This document shows positions 1 to 11,255 of a stretch of 64,000 bases of DNA, piece after piece (position 1 is the stretch's first letter; every line of letters begins with the position of its first letter). The notes beneath the pieces are model-generated. The model made no database searches and had not been told where the DNA came from. It saw nothing but the letters and a program-made list of their open reading frames with translations. Source of the stretch: Biomphalaria glabrata (taxonomy: Eukaryota; Mollusca; Gastropoda; Planorbidae). Position numbers and translations under genes: made by a program. The DNA is taken from positions 35,705,269 through 35,769,268 of the forward strand of contig NC_074719.1 in the NCBI RefSeq assembly GCF_947242115.1, in the 5' to 3' direction.

Positions 1-119
1 AGTTAACTGAAAATCAAACCCACTAATCGCCCGTCAACTGTTATATGGTTGAAATGACATTGTTTTAGCTCGCAGAGAAAAAAATTAATTGTATAATTGT
101 GTTCGATTTTTTTTTTAAA

Positions 120-192
120 GGGGAGATAATTGTAACCATCAAAGCGTAAAACGATGCGAAGCGTGGAAAATAATTATGCCAATTATCTCCCC
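120..192. repeat. Inverted repeat, possible tiny MITE or hairpin
   Basis: GGGGAGATAATTG at 120-132 is the exact reverse complement of CAATTATCTCCCC at 180-192, separated by 47 nt. It could fold as a hairpin or be the termini of a very small MITE. No coding sequence is involved and no target duplication was identified. Confidence 0.55.
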
Positions 193-638
193 AGTAAATT
201 TTGGTTACAAATACTAAGAAGAAAAAAAAAACTTAAATATCAAAGACCTAATATTCGACTGATTGAATTCGATAGGAGCTGACATTTAAAAAAAAAAAAA
301 AAAAAAAAACTAGTCTGTACATGTAATGACTAGGCCTGTACTCAGTAGTGTTGACTAATCCCTTTCAATCATTTATACCTGTCCTAATTCATTATATCTT
401 CTTTTGGTAGAAAAAAAAAAATAAAAGAGAGATAGGCTCACATATGCGAAATATATACATTTAAGGCATATCTTCGATTCCGAATATATATATATATATA
501 ACTTATGATTAGTGGCGTAGCATCCATGGCGCGAAGAGGTCCCAATGAACGGGCCCACGTGGACTAGTAATTATGACGCATTTGGGCCCATAGATGCACT
601 GGTTTCAAACTTTGCTACTTAGAAGACCGAAAAAAATG

Positions 639-720
639 CAGTTTTAATAATAATAATAATAATGATCTTTATTGTCCGTAAAGAAATTTGTCTTACAATT
701 TGTGCATTACACCAAACAAA
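639..720 (-). repeat. LINE/SINE 3' tail with (TAA)n
   Basis: A (TAA)n run is followed by a block whose reverse complement reads GACAAATTTCTTTACGGAC then AATAAAGATCATTATT. It resembles the block near 6225-6265 (CAAATTTCCGTAAGG then ATCAATAAAG), so both look like 3' tails of one non-LTR family. The rest of 1-1018 shows poly(A/T) runs and a short (AT)n near 488-500 but no gene. Confidence 0.45.
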
Positions 721-1018
721 ACATTATAACTATAAAAAAAAATATATTTAGTAAATAAATGTTAGACCATTGCAGCATTTTGCGTGGATACGCAGGCCAG
801 CTGTGGCCTAAATATTTTGTCACATCTGGAACAGATGATTTAAGTGCTTTCTTCGTCGTCTGCGAATGTCTTTGAACGAAGTTTTTCTTTGAGTGTCAAA
901 TGTTGATATATTTACTTCAGACTTTGTAATAGCTCTCGGAAGATTCGGCTGTCTTAAAATTACAAAAAACAACAACAACAACGGAACAATAGAGAGTTAC
1001 TCAGAGAGACGAAGATAG

Positions 1019-1205
1019 AGGCACATTTCCTACTCCATACGCTAGGGGAGAGGCACATTTCTTACTCCATACGCTAGGACGAATTGAATTAAGTGTTTTC
1101 TTCTGGAGGGCCATTAGAGCATGAAACGGGCTACCTGAATCAGCCAGGAAAACCAGTAATTAACATGCGTGGAACGTAATTATCTTCTTCTGTAATTTGT
1201 AAGAT
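1019..1205 (+). mobile_element. LINE 3'-end fragment (same family as 33.6 and 52.6 kb)
   Basis: The bases encode a decayed version of the C-terminus seen at 33564-33962, including the part matching FFPRAIRAWNGLPELARK, followed by a similar 3' UTR (GTAATTATCTTCTTC). A segment of about 28 nt (GAGGCACATTTC and what follows) is present twice in tandem near 1019-1078. It is clearly more diverged than the other two copies, hence older. Confidence 0.65.
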
Positions 1206-1562
1206 ACTTTAAGAAAGCCATGATGGAATTAAGATGCTACAGAAAGATCCTAAGTATCCCTTACAAAGACTGCATCACAAATTAAGAGATTAGAAAGAGG
1301 ATTAGTACAGCACTTGGACCAAACGATGACCTGCTAGCTACTAGGCATATAAAAAAAAAGCAAAGACCTTCCTACAGGAAACAGTACAAGGAAAAAGAAA
1401 AAAGAGGACTACAGAGAAAGCGATGGGAAGTCAGCATAAAAGAATGAACAGGCCTATCATTAAAAGAAACTCTATGCAAGGCAAAAGACAGAGAGGAATG
1501 GAGAAAGACGGTTGACAGATCTTGTGTGGTGCCCCAACGGTTCAGCAGACTAAGGGATAACT
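1206..1562 (+). mobile_element. LINE ORF2 C-terminal fragment, different family
   Basis: Translation gives a typical non-LTR C-terminus with recognisable pieces LRCYRKILSIPYKD, KRWEVSIKEWTGLSL-like and VVPQRFSRLRD. The last is the classic ending of a widespread animal endonuclease/reverse-transcriptase LINE group. Stops interrupt it, so it is a relic. It abuts the preceding LINE fragment directly. Confidence 0.6.
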
Positions 1563-2302
1563 AAAGGAAAAGAAAGCTAGTAGCTACCAAGTGTTGTCAA
1601 CTATGCCAATGTGAGACACCTGAGCTGATCTTTATCACCAAGAGCTTAGATGGAGATCTTTTAGGCATTTTAGTAAAGAGACCTATATGACCCTACACCT
1701 AATACACCGTACACCCCAGTTTCTTGCCAGGCAATACTTCTATTGGCTTCCACGACAAATTTGTGACAGGCAATTGGTTCACGGCAACTGGTTCATTGAT
1801 ATTTGGTTAACAAGTAATGATTCCCACGACATATGACACACTAATAATTGGCGAAACAATGTTATTGTTTTTGTAGGGACTTCTTATTAAAATGATTAGT
1901 GATGGTTACAGATATAGTTCACATTCTGATATTTCTTTACATGCGTCTGTTAACCAGATGTTTATGAGCCATTTGTCTAATATACCAACTGCCTGATGTT
2001 GGCTACAATTTGTCTGAAGTGCCATTTGTCGGATGTGGCATTTGTCTGATGAACCTATCGAGCACTAATCATAGCCTCAATTTCGTCTTGATTGTTGAAA
2101 ACAGAATAGAATGTTTCTAAAACGCCGTAAAGTCTACATGTAGGCTACTAAGAGTAACAGTAATTTCCTTATTATTATTACAATATGTCACATTCATTTC
2201 TTGGCGCAAAGGGGTATTTAAAAACTCTTTTGTCTTCAACGCAAAATAAATTGCTAACGTTACTATTAAATACACTCTACAAAACTCCAGCCATCCTGAA
2301 CT
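1563..2302. other. No gene seen
   Basis: About 740 nt of AT-rich sequence with loosely repeated words such as CATTTGTC and GGTTCA near 1760-2060. No splice-bounded coding exon or classifiable repeat was recognised. Confidence 0.5.
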
Positions 2303-2444
2303 ATGGCTGCCTGGTCGTGCGTTTTGCGCGCTGGACTGTCGCTCAGACTTATCGATGGTCCCGGGTTTAAACCCTGCCCGATCCCATTCCTCGTCGTCCT
2401 GCGGGAGGTTTGAACTAGGAAGTTCAAGGAAGAAAGATGTCAAA
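2303..2444 (+). repeat. tRNA-derived SINE, family 2
   Basis: Begins GCTGCCTGGTCGTGCG and contains the B-box-like GGTCCCGGGTTTAAACCC, then a conserved body (TCCTGCGGGAGGTTTGAAC, TAGGAAG). Other copies lie at 3500-3642 (minus), 11123-11255 (plus) and 54428-54550 (plus). The internal Pol III promoter layout supports a SINE. Confidence 0.7.
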
Positions 2445-2781
2445 CAAACATATAAAACTTAACTATAAAAAGTCTCAGTGACGACAAAGCTTACTTATTT
2501 CTATTATTCTCGCATAAACCAACTAACTGCAAACCACCCAGTAATCTCCTCTTGTCATATACACACTCAAAACATTCAGCTCACATCACGTGCTCACATC
2601 ACCTGCACACTGTCCGCATTCATAGTCTGGGTATATAATCAAAGGGATAGGTCTATAACTTGTTCATACCTCAATAACAACAAAGAAAGAATGCATTCAA
2701 TCTCGCCTTACCTGCTACTTACCTAGTTTACGAAGTATTTAATACTAGTCGACCCACGGCGTAGCATACGCCGCTATTTTG

Positions 2782-3029
2782 CAGGACCGGCCTTAGGCCA
2801 CTGCAACCTATGCGACCACAGTGGAGCCCGCACTTTCATAGGACCCGCGCTAATTCTAGGTGTAAATTGTTAAATTAAACCATTTTATTACTTATAACAG
2901 ATTTTACGCGGCCTCCTGATTTACCAGGTGAATACATAGTACATTACTTGTTCCCCCCCCCCTCTTTTTTGGGGGGCTAAAGTTACGTGGGGTAGAAATA
3001 AATAACATGACTGGTTAAGTACGGCCCTG
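2782..3029. mobile_element. hAT-type MITE with TIRs and near-perfect TSD
   Basis: Starts CAGGACCGGCCTTA and ends TAAGTACGGCCCTG, imperfect inverted termini matching at 11 of 14 positions. It is flanked by 8-bp direct repeats CTATTTTG (2774-2781) and CTATTTAG (3030-3037), 7 of 8 identical. The 248-bp interior has no transposase. An 8-bp duplication and CAGG termini fit the hAT superfamily. Confidence 0.65.
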
Positions 3030-3186
3030 CTATTTAGTGACGGCTGAATACTTTTTGTTCTACCCCCCTCTTTTTTTTTTCGTGGGGTAACTCTACCCCG
3101 ACTTGCAGAAATAAAAGAGTGATCTTTCCTTTACTTCTTGGTGTCCAAACTGTTGAGCCATGAAGAGAATTATATATGTAGAAGAT
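3030..3186 (+). repeat. Dispersed repeat, partner of the 39.3-kb copy
   Basis: This block (TATTTAGTGACGG, GGGGTAACTCTACC, ATAAAAGAGTGATCTTTCC, TTGAGCCATGAAGAG) is closely similar in reverse complement to about 39270-39449. In both places it directly abuts a CAGGGCCG-type hAT terminus. From 3187 to 3499 I see only AT-rich sequence with TTTATTTATT runs. Confidence 0.65.
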
Positions 3187-3499
3187 AGGACCAAAAATAA
3201 ATAGAGCATGAAAAGACGTCGGTTTTCTATGAAGAAACGAAAATAATAATAAACATGAATAACACCTACGCCATTATTTGGCTTTTAATTTGTTATTTAT
3301 TTATTTATTAAAGTCCTAATAGACTTTTCTGTTTATGGTAAAATAAAAATAGACTACTTTGGTTAGCACCCAGAGGGTATGTATATTAACATTGGTCTTT
3401 CTTTAATACGGTACTTGCACCTCACTGTGAGTGAACTATTGCGCCAAATCGAAAGGTTTTTATGTGTAAAAATGCAAAATGCTTGACATGTTTCGGAAA

Positions 3500-3642
3500 T
3501 TTCTTCAGAGTTGAAGATACTTTACTTCCTAGTCCAAGCCCTCGCAGGACGACGGAGGATGGGAGCGGGCAGGATTTGAACCCGGGACCATCGATAAGTC
3601 AGATAGACAGTCAAGCGCGCAAACCGCACGACCAGGTATCCA
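3500..3642 (-). repeat. tRNA-derived SINE, family 2
   Basis: Reverse-complement copy of the 2303-2444 element, with GGATTTGAACCCGGGACCAT representing the B box on the opposite strand and GCACGACCAGGTATCC at the 5' end. The stretch 3643-4086 beyond it is the presumed upstream region of the first receptor gene; no clear TATA element was identified there. Confidence 0.7.
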
Positions 3643-4086
3643 TTTCGTCGGATAGGCGAATAATTTAAGAAGCAAAGATTTGAGTCTTGTTGATATAATC
3701 TAAATTCTAGAATATTGGAAACAAAAAAACACTCCACAAAACACACAGGATAAGATTATAGCATTTGTTCCTCTCTGGTTAGACAAATACAGAAGGTTGA
3801 TAAGTTGATAGCAACAATTTGTACGTTGGTTTCATATAAATGTCTAAACCAGGAAAACTAACAAATTTAAAAACGATAATTCTATATCTTCACTTATGAT
3901 CAGAATAAATAAACAGCTGAACATTTACAGTTATAGTAGTAGTCAGTAGTAGAGAAAGATGATAAGACAATTCTTTCTTTTAAGAAGTCCTTTTTTTTTT
4001 CTCTAGGCAATACCAATATTATTGATTAACGTGATTGCGTCCCCTCACTGTGTTCGCGTTCCTGTGTTAGGTTTTGTCAGGTGACA

Positions 4087-7000
4087 ATGAGTAGCGATGT
4101 AAAAGAAGTTACTCAGTTCTTTGGCCTTCTGAGCCCAACCAATGTCAGCACTGAGGCGAGCGTCTTCAATGCCAATCTTTCTGGTCAGGCCGCCGCTGCG
4201 GCTCAAGACTTAGTCGCAGCTCCTATTGTCAACGGCGACATCATCAGTGAGGACACGTCTCTTTTAATGCAGACTGTGCTGGTCGGCGTCATCTCCGGAG
4301 TCATCGGAGTCATCGGCACGGTGGTGAACATTCTGGACATCTGCGTCTTTCTAAAGCAGGTCTCTGGGACATACTGACAGTATAAAAACAATTTGGGTAA
4401 TGTTTGGTCATTGGAAGGGTGGGTGGGTGCTGGTTGTAAGGTGAATTTAAATGCTTCATCTTTGTCTTCTTAGAATGCATCGGAAAACAAAACAACACTT
4501 AACGTTTTACAAGTGTTGTGGCAAGGTTGTATTGTAACTCCAGGTAGCTAGGCCCTGATAGCAAAGACTTTGGGCCTCAGAACGGCCTCAGCTTCCCAGC
4601 TGACCAAAAACACGGGGCCCATTAGGGGTACGAACAATGGCCCAAAAGGGGGCCCTTAGGAGTGAGCTTGGGTTCAGTCAGATTTACAGATAAGAGCTCC
4701 TCTTGAAACTCTTCTGTGGCCAGTACGGGAATGGACTTGAGGGGCCCAGTGGCGTCAAACGCATAGGGTCAGTTTAGGGGACTAAAGACATCCCGAATGG
4801 GACCTTTAAGGAACGGTAGTGTTAATGCTCATAAATATGTAATCATTTATATAATTAGTAATTAGCTATATCCTGTTTTGATTTTTACAAAGCTTATATC
4901 TGTCTGTCTGTCTGGTAAAAAAGTTTGAGCACGTTATTTCTCCCACATCCATTCTCAGATCAAGTTGAAACTTTGCACAATTATTTCTTTTACCTGACAA
5001 AAAATTAAACAATTAGTTAATGAATTATTGATAATTAATTGTTTTGTATGTTATCCAAAAAGAAATGGTACTTGACAGATGTGGCGGTATAAGTTGAATT
5101 AGTCCCAATTATAGTTTGTCGTTTAAAAGTTTGAAACTAACAATAGCCATGAAACCTTCTACTTTTTTAAGCACTTCGATGACACAATGTTTAGTGCATT
5201 GGCTTGAGCCATTGAGTTCAAATTAAAGCCGTACAACGTTTTAAAAAGCTCTCACGTTATAACCTTCACCCAGATACTCTCTTCTTTCTCCAAACTAATT
5301 GCTACAATTACACCTAATATAAGCTTTATTTTTTAAAACATTTTTTTATTGTTCTTGTTCAAATATAGTAAAGTCTTTAATGGCTTAAAATCTAATAGGT
5401 TAGAACTTACCTAAATATGTTCTTATTTCAGGGAGTGACTGATTCAGTCACCATAAGTCTGTTTAGCCTGGCTATCGCTGAGTTGGGATCTGATGTCGCC
5501 ATGGTGTGGCTTTCTATTTGTTTCAACCCTTGGCTGCGTTTCTCTATAGACCTGTCTTTTGACTCCATTGACATCCAGTACACAACAGCGTGTGAGTATC
5601 CAAACAGATTGAGACATTCCGTGTAATGTTGTGTTTATTTTAAGCAGAACGAGTTGGGAAAGTCGGTTGGTTTATGTTGTCTTGGATCTTTACAACAAAA
5701 AAAGCTCTGTTCAAAATATCTTTTTATCATCACTTGCTGGAATCCGCCTTCATAAAGATACAATTTCTACTTTCGGTTTACTGAACACTATATTTTCTTT
5801 TTATTAAAAAGCTTATATCATCTTTTTATGTACGTCTGTCTGTCTGTTAAAAATAATGTGCATGTTATTTCTCCCACACCCGTTCTCGGATCAAATTGAA
5901 ACTATACATAAATATTTATTGTACCTAACAAAACATGAATCAATCACACAAAAAAAACAACAACTAATTAATAAATTACTGGTAATAAATGGGAAATAAA
6001 TGCTACTTATTGAGAGATATGTCTGTATATGTGGAGTTATTTTCCTTATTACGTTTTGTACACGTTTATCTCCCACTTCCCATTCTTGGATCAAGTCCAA
6101 GATAGAACATGAAATGCACCAAGATACCTGTGTGTAGTCGCTGAATGAACTCTTTATGTTGTCTGTTGTATTTATGTGTATTTTTCTGTTGTGTTGTCTT
6201 TATATGAGAAACGAGTCCTTGTAATCACAACAAATTTCCGTAAGGATCAATAAAGCAGTCTTAGTCTTAGTCTTAATTAGATAGCATAATTTTCCATCGT
6301 TAATGACAATACATGAATCAATAAAAAAAAAAAATTAGTTAACAAATAAGCGTTTATAATTAATTGTTGTATTTAAAGGGGCTTGACTGGAGTATTGAGA
6401 AATGTGGCAGAGATATTGCAGTGATTTTGCGGTTCTTTCCTTTAGATAGTTTTTTTTTTTAAAGATTTGTAAAATATATTTTGACTGTTCATAAATGTAT
6501 TTTTTCAAAGTTTTAAACCGTATCCTCCGATTTTATCTGCGTTAGTCGGAAAAACAATTAAGAAGGCCAATTCCACAAATATTGTTTTCATATAGAAGAA
6601 TTTCCTAATTCCGCTAAGAGACCAAACAATCCTTGGCTTCCAGAAGGTTTAGACAGAGAGTAATTAATTATTTTCTTGTAAGCAGAAATATTTGCTTTAA
6701 AAAAAAACTCAAACATTTTTTGGGGGATCAAGGATTTCTATCACTAGACAGCATCGAATATTTCAAATATTCTCTAAATTCACAAAAACTATTTGTATAA
6801 CTATACGCTACAAATCCTTCTATTTCCCCAGGCTGGCCTCATATATGCCTGGCAAGAGTTACCAGCTGGATCACTGCTTACATTTCTTTCGAGAGGTGCT
6901 TGTGTGTGGTTCTGCCCCTCAAGGTCAAGCAAATCATCACGCCACAGCGAACCACCGGAATTATGATCACCATCTACTTCGCCATGATGCTCAGTGTCTC

Positions 7001-7547
7001 GCCCGTTTATTACGCTACCAGCTTCGGCCCCACCTTCAAACCCAAGATCAACAGGACCGTCATAGGACTCATTTACATCCCCGGCGGCCCCGCCCTGATT
7101 AAGATCTCCAACACGGTGGCTCTGTTCACCCAGGTCAGCTCATTCTTCATCGTCATCATCTGCACAGTCACACTCTCCCAGAACCTGATGATGAAAGCAA
7201 GATGGAGGATGGACGCGGGGAACGTGAATGCTGCAGGAGGCAAAGCCACGTCAATGGACCGTGATCAGAAGGTTGTAAAAATGGTCACCTTCATCGCAAC
7301 CATATTCCTTCTCTGCTTCACGCCCTGTGTTTTCCACCTTCTGACGGAACTCTTTATACCGCAGTACAGCGTGGCGGGACAGTTCAGAAACAGCTACGTC
7401 ATCTGCTGGTCCTTTATGAAGACGTTTGAGGCCGTCAACAGCTGCCTCAGTATCTTTGTTTACTACAACATGAGCTCAAAGTTCAGGGCCGTTTTCTTGC
7501 AAATGTTTTGTGGAAAAAGTGCAGACTTGGTGAAACAAAAACTTTAA
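4087..7547 (+). CDS. Gastropod chemosensory-type rhodopsin-like GPCR, copy 1
   Basis: Three coding exons at 4087-4359, 5432-5591 and 6832-7547 join in frame (phases 0 and 1) to 382 residues. They have GT donors, AG acceptors and a TAA stop. Exon 1 gives an N-terminus with N-glycosylation motifs (NVS, NLS) and TM1 (VIGTVVNILDICVF). Exon 2 gives TM2 and the first extracellular loop. Exon 3 gives TM3-TM7: SWITAYISFERC (FER in place of DRY), RTTGIMITIYFAMMLSV, FFIVIICTVTL, MVTFIATIFLLCFTPC, and FVYYNMSSKFR in place of NPxxY. These features match, from family knowledge, the large gastropod receptor expansions called chemosensory receptors, acting at the plasma membrane through G proteins; the ligand is unknown. 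TM2 has AELGSD, with Glu at the usual Asp position. The second gene at 12.4 kb shares both intron positions and phases. Confidence 0.85.
4893..5345 (+). repeat. Family 3 repeat (TCTGTCTG head, tRNA-like tail), intronic
   Basis: Opens with GCTTATATCTGTCTGTCTGT, then GTTATTTCTCCCACATCCAT and GATCAAGTTGAAACTTTGCA. Its 3' part has a tRNA-like stretch (CATTGGCTTGAGCCATTGAG, then TTCAAATT). The same order recurs at 59750-60290, and partial copies lie at 5812, 6295, 42550 and 43150. It sits in intron 1 of receptor copy 1. Family identity is not known to me. Confidence 0.6.
5812..6110 (+). repeat. Family 3 repeat, partial copy
   Basis: Shares GTCTGTCTGTCTG, GTTATTTCTCCCACACCCGT and TCGGATCAAATTGAAACT with the copy at 4893. 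It lies in intron 2 of the first receptor gene. A further 3' portion recurs at about 6295-6440. Confidence 0.6.
6120..6275 (+). repeat. Non-LTR 3' tail with (TCTTAG)n
   Basis: CAACAAATTTCCGTAAGG followed by ATCAATAAAG and TCTTAGTCTTAGTCTTA resembles the 3' terminus of a CR1/L2-like LINE or a SINE that borrows its tail. A related tail in opposite orientation is at 639-720. Confidence 0.5.
6295..6440 (+). repeat. Family 3 repeat, 3' partial copy
   Basis: GACAATACATGAATCAAT, an A run, TTAGTTAACAAATAAG and AATTAATTGTTG followed by GAGAAATGTGGCAGAGATAT correspond to the middle and later parts of the copies at 4893 and 5812. Confidence 0.45.
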
Positions 7548-7879
7548 CTTGAGTAGCGAAACAAACATGAAGCGCACATAATTAAAAGTGATAAAAAATA
7601 AACATTCCATTATGAATATATGTATATGGTCTTTGGTCTTCAATTTTTCACTTAAGACTTTAATAATTAGCAGGTTAAATAATTTCAAAAACATGCATCC
7701 ATCAATTATATGGATACCAGACGTCCTCCTTTCGGCAGGCTTTATGGCTTTGACTCGGTTAATACAACGATTTATATTATCCAGCAATCCTTTACATCTT
7801 CTGGTTGAAACACGAAGTCACAAATAAATTACAGAAAGATGACAATTATTTTGACAACCTTCTTCAGGTACAGGTCTTC

Positions 7880-8062
7880 GTACTATTCAAGGCTGTTCAA
7901 ATGAAACCTGATTCTTAGAGTTATCCCGAGATCTGGGATTTTGTTTTTCATTGTCATTTCTGGCCTAATGCTAATGTTCAAAGTGCGCCTTCACTGACCA
8001 ACGCAAAGGGGGCAAAGAGAGAATAGATTATCCTTTGACTCACTGAGGGACATTTTAGACAT
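7880..8062 (+). other. Block shared downstream of both receptor genes
   Basis: AAGGCTGTTC, GATTCTTAGAG, GAGATCTGGGATTTT and TTTGACTCACTGAGGGACA here parallel GAGGCTGTTC, GATTCCCTTTC, AAGATCTGGGAATTTT and GCTGACTCACTGTCGCAGCA near 15510-15625. They lie about 0.35 and 0.7 kb after the two stops. This suggests the duplicated segment included 3' flanking or 3' UTR sequence. The remaining intergenic sequence to 8563 is AT-rich without recognised genes. Confidence 0.5.
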
Positions 8063-8571
8063 AAAATACAATCTGATAAAATGTTTTACGTGGAGTTGCA
8101 CAAATATTTGCATTAATGAACTACTTTGTCTGAGAAATATTTTATTTAATATATACAATTTACATTATTAGATTTTCTGACATGTTACATTACAATACTT
8201 AACTCTTTCTCTCCTAATAAACGATAACATCGTTGATTTAACCCCATTAAATTCAATTTTTGATTTTATAAACTTTAATTTTGTGTTTTATAAAAAGAGC
8301 ATACATTCTCCTATTATTCTATACCAAAAGTAACGTTTTCTGATTACAAACAAAGATGTTATTGTTATTGAAGTTAAATCATAACATGGTAGAATGTACA
8401 AATGTGAATGAACAAAATGAACAATTCTGTCAGAATTACGGAGATAAAGAGTTAAAACGTAGTTTTTGAAGCTTATACTTTTTTTCTCTCTCCTGTATGA
8501 ACTTCTCTGTGCCTTTTTATAGCCAACATTATTTTCAGAACGAGATTAGTGATTTTCACAATATTCTAAAC

Positions 8572-9248
8572 CAGTGATGTCCAAAATAAGGCTAGGTCCG
8601 GCCCGCGACGTGGTTCCATCCGACCCGCCGAAACGTCGGCACAAAGTGTAGAAACCCCCTTCCAAAAAAAAAAAAATGTTAAAAAATGTATCTTTACCTA
8701 CATTTGGGCCCTCACTTTTTTCTCTGATGGACTGGTATCATGATCTTTAACATTTGTGTGTTTATGAAATGGGATTCTGAATGTAGAATCTACCAGGAAA
8801 AGTGAAAATATCTTTACTTTTTTGTTGAACATGATAATAAACCAACATATTTATTTTATAAAGAAAGTGTGGTTGTCTAATAAAACAACATAAAAACGGC
8901 ATCATAAAATAAATATGGCGGCATTCTTGTTTTCAGTCGCGAATAAAAGATTGTCAAACTACGTCTAAAGGTTGGTGGATCATTGGAATATTTACCAAAA
9001 AAGAGCCACAAAATGAGTCGTTGGTAAAGCTACCTACACTGTTGCTCACATTTTAAGTAGAGAAAGATATCTATTTTCTGACGCGTAAAAAATTTAATTG
9101 TCAAGTTTAGTATTAAATCCACAGGTTTGTACCGAAACAGTTTCAGAACATTTTCATTTCGTTTTTGTAACTTTTCGGTCATGTGGTCCGCGAGACGAGT
9201 GCTAGAAATTAAAATGACCCGTGGGTCGAATTTGGTTGGGCAGCACTG
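8572..9248 (-). mobile_element. hAT element remnant, 677 bp
   Basis: Termini CAGTGATGTCCAAAATAAGG and TTGGTTGGGCAGCACTG are imperfect inverted repeats flanked by TTCTAAAC (8564-8571) and CTCTAGAC (9249-9256), 6 of 8 identical. The interior around 8867-9060 (GTCGCGAATAAAAGATTGTC, AAAATGAGTCGTTGGTAAAG) is homologous to the reverse complement of about 19560-19750 in the 2.1-kb element, so both belong to one family. No intact transposase remains. The strand is assigned only relative to the other copy. Confidence 0.7.
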
Positions 9249-9589
9249 CTCTAGACTCTTGAATAATTGTCGTTGTTTATTTTCATTTCACTAAGTTGTT
9301 AGTTTCTTGTAAATTTTATGACCATTAAGCAATGACAGTGATATTTTTCAGGCATATTATCTGTTGTTTTTTTTTTACGTTTTTTTTTCACTAACTAGTT
9401 AATAGTATTACTGTAATGTAAACAATATTATGGGCGTTTCTCAAGACTGAAAAGTCCTGTTGGTGCGAATAGTGCTAGCTCTATTTGAAATAGTTGACTG
9501 TATGGATCAAACGGTCCAAAGGGTAAAAATCTGAAAGTGATACCTGAAAAGAATCTTGGATATAGGCCTAATTTATTTTCTCTATTAAA

Positions 9590-10545
9590 AAAAAACAACA
9601 GAATCTGGCGCACAATGGGCATTGCGAGCAAGATGAAGAAGAATTGCAAAGACAAAATCTAGGTAATTTCTGGGAGTTTGTGAAATTACTTTCCAAGTTA
9701 GATCCAAACTTAAGAGAACCTGTAATCCGAATCAAGCTGCTTCCAGACAAAATATGTAAATGTCCCCACAAATGCAAAACGAGCTTATTGTAATAGTGAT
9801 TACGAGCCAAATATTGCTAGATAATTTCACAATGTTAAGACTACGTTATCTTGGATAATGACGGTGTGCTAATTCTTTCATTGAGATCATCTTTAATTCC
9901 TCGTCTGCTTGAACCATTCTCCGAGTTTGGCAGCTATTCGGGTTGCTGAATCCGAACTCAATTCAGTAACATTTTTACGTACACCGGAACGTTGACACAG
10001 CTTATTATCAACTTCAGCACACCGCTAGGACGTCCTCACCAAAATAACCAAAAACTAGCCTTAAGCGCCGTCTAGATGGTTATGGTTTAATTTTCAAAAA
10101 TTATAGAAACTAAAGACATTGATTAGTATAGATGACAAATCTTCTACTGAATCTGAAGCAGGCGGTTTCTTAGTTACTATGCAGCCTACATTTATTTTCT
10201 CACCTTGGAATTTTGGTGGCTATATTAACTAAAATAATGGACACGTAAGAACTACCTTCAAAAACATGGATTTCCAATTCAAGACTGCACACTGAAACGA
10301 AAAAAAAAATTAATTAATAGCCAGTGTTACTTTTGCCGTAATCATGTGCACAGATTTGGAGATTAGCAGACCTCAAAGAAAAAATATGACAGGCGAAAAA
10401 GGTGAAGATTCTGTAGTAACACACAAGGAAGAACAACGGGTGGAAATGTATTCTTTCTTGGACGGGATAATTGAAAATATCACCCGATATGAGCAATATC
10501 ATGATGTGGCAAGCATGAATGTTTACCGCCATCCCAATTTGTGAA
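9590..10545 (+). pseudogene. Relic of hAT/ZMYM-like transposase (DUF4371 type)
   Basis: A frame at about 9602-9740 reads NLAHNGHCEQDEE, then NLGNFWEFVKLLSKLDPNL. This corresponds to the GHDES...GNFLELLKLLAKHDP segment of DUF4371-containing hAT-derived proteins. A second piece at 10344-10544 (MCTDLEISRPQRKN, VEMYSFLDGIIENI) matches the later RxxRK...FYxxLDxII part in the right order. The piece between is non-coding and stops interrupt it, so it is a plain DNA-transposon fossil. Neither piece is a host gene. Confidence 0.5.
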
Positions 10546-10689
10546 TCCTCAAATTAAATTACTTGCAGAAAACGATGAAAAATTTGCGACATTAATTTGA
10601 CATTGATGTAAAAAAAAAAAGATTTCTGTAAAAGTATTGATAATTTGCAAGCAAGAAAGGGCGTAAGATTTATTGGTAGTATATTTTTT

Positions 10690-10830
10690 TTAAAATTGTT
10701 TGTTTGTTTGTTTGTTTGTTTGTTTTTGGCGAAGTAACAATACTTTAACAATGAAAACACATTAGTTCGGGGGGGGGGGGGGGGACGACGTTTCTCTCCT
10801 TTATACCTTTTTTTTTGGGGGGGGGGGGGC
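10690..10830. repeat. (GTTT)n and poly-G tracts
   Basis: A (GTTT)n run at about 10693-10725 is followed by poly-G of about 15 at 10769-10784 and a T9/G13 tract at 10808-10829. Long G runs are prone to assembly and sequencing length error. Confidence 0.8.
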
Positions 10831-11122
10831 ATCATCACGAGCTGCCGCACTGGGTATCATATATCCTAGCTACGCCACTGCACCACTGCACTAATAATAA
10901 TAATAAAGGCTTTACAAATCTTCCACTTGGCCTAACACAAGTTCCTAATAAGGTTGTTGATTGCTCAGTGAGTCTGGTAGAGTGTAGCATTAACCTTTAA
11001 CGTTTGGCCTCCAGCTTTTATTGGTACCCAAGGCACTCTTCTAAGTATGAGAAATAGTAGGCCTACGTTGTGTTCATGGATGAATTTCTGAGGCTCAGAA
11101 GGCAGGAAAACGCTTGGCTTTC

Positions 11123-11255
11123 AGCTGCCTGGTCGAATGGTATGCGCACTGGACTGTCGTTCGGACAGTCTCGATGGTCCCGGGTTCATACCCTACCCGA
11201 GGCAGAGGTTTGGACTAGGAAGTAGATTTTCTTTAACTCTGAGGGTACATCCGAC
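11123..11255 (+). repeat. tRNA-derived SINE, family 2
   Basis: GCTGCCTGGTCGAATGGTAT, then GGTCCCGGGTTCATACCCTA and GGTTTGGACTAGGAAGTAG. The middle is shortened relative to other copies (GAGGCAGAGG replaces the CCTGCGGGAGG segment). From 11256 to 12369 the sequence is AT-rich and gene-free as far as I can see; it holds the presumed promoter of receptor copy 2. Confidence 0.65.

Noticed and set aside
505-600. AGTGGCGTAGC start of a hAT-type MITE
   Set aside because: The terminus looks suggestive but no matching right end or duplication was found nearby.
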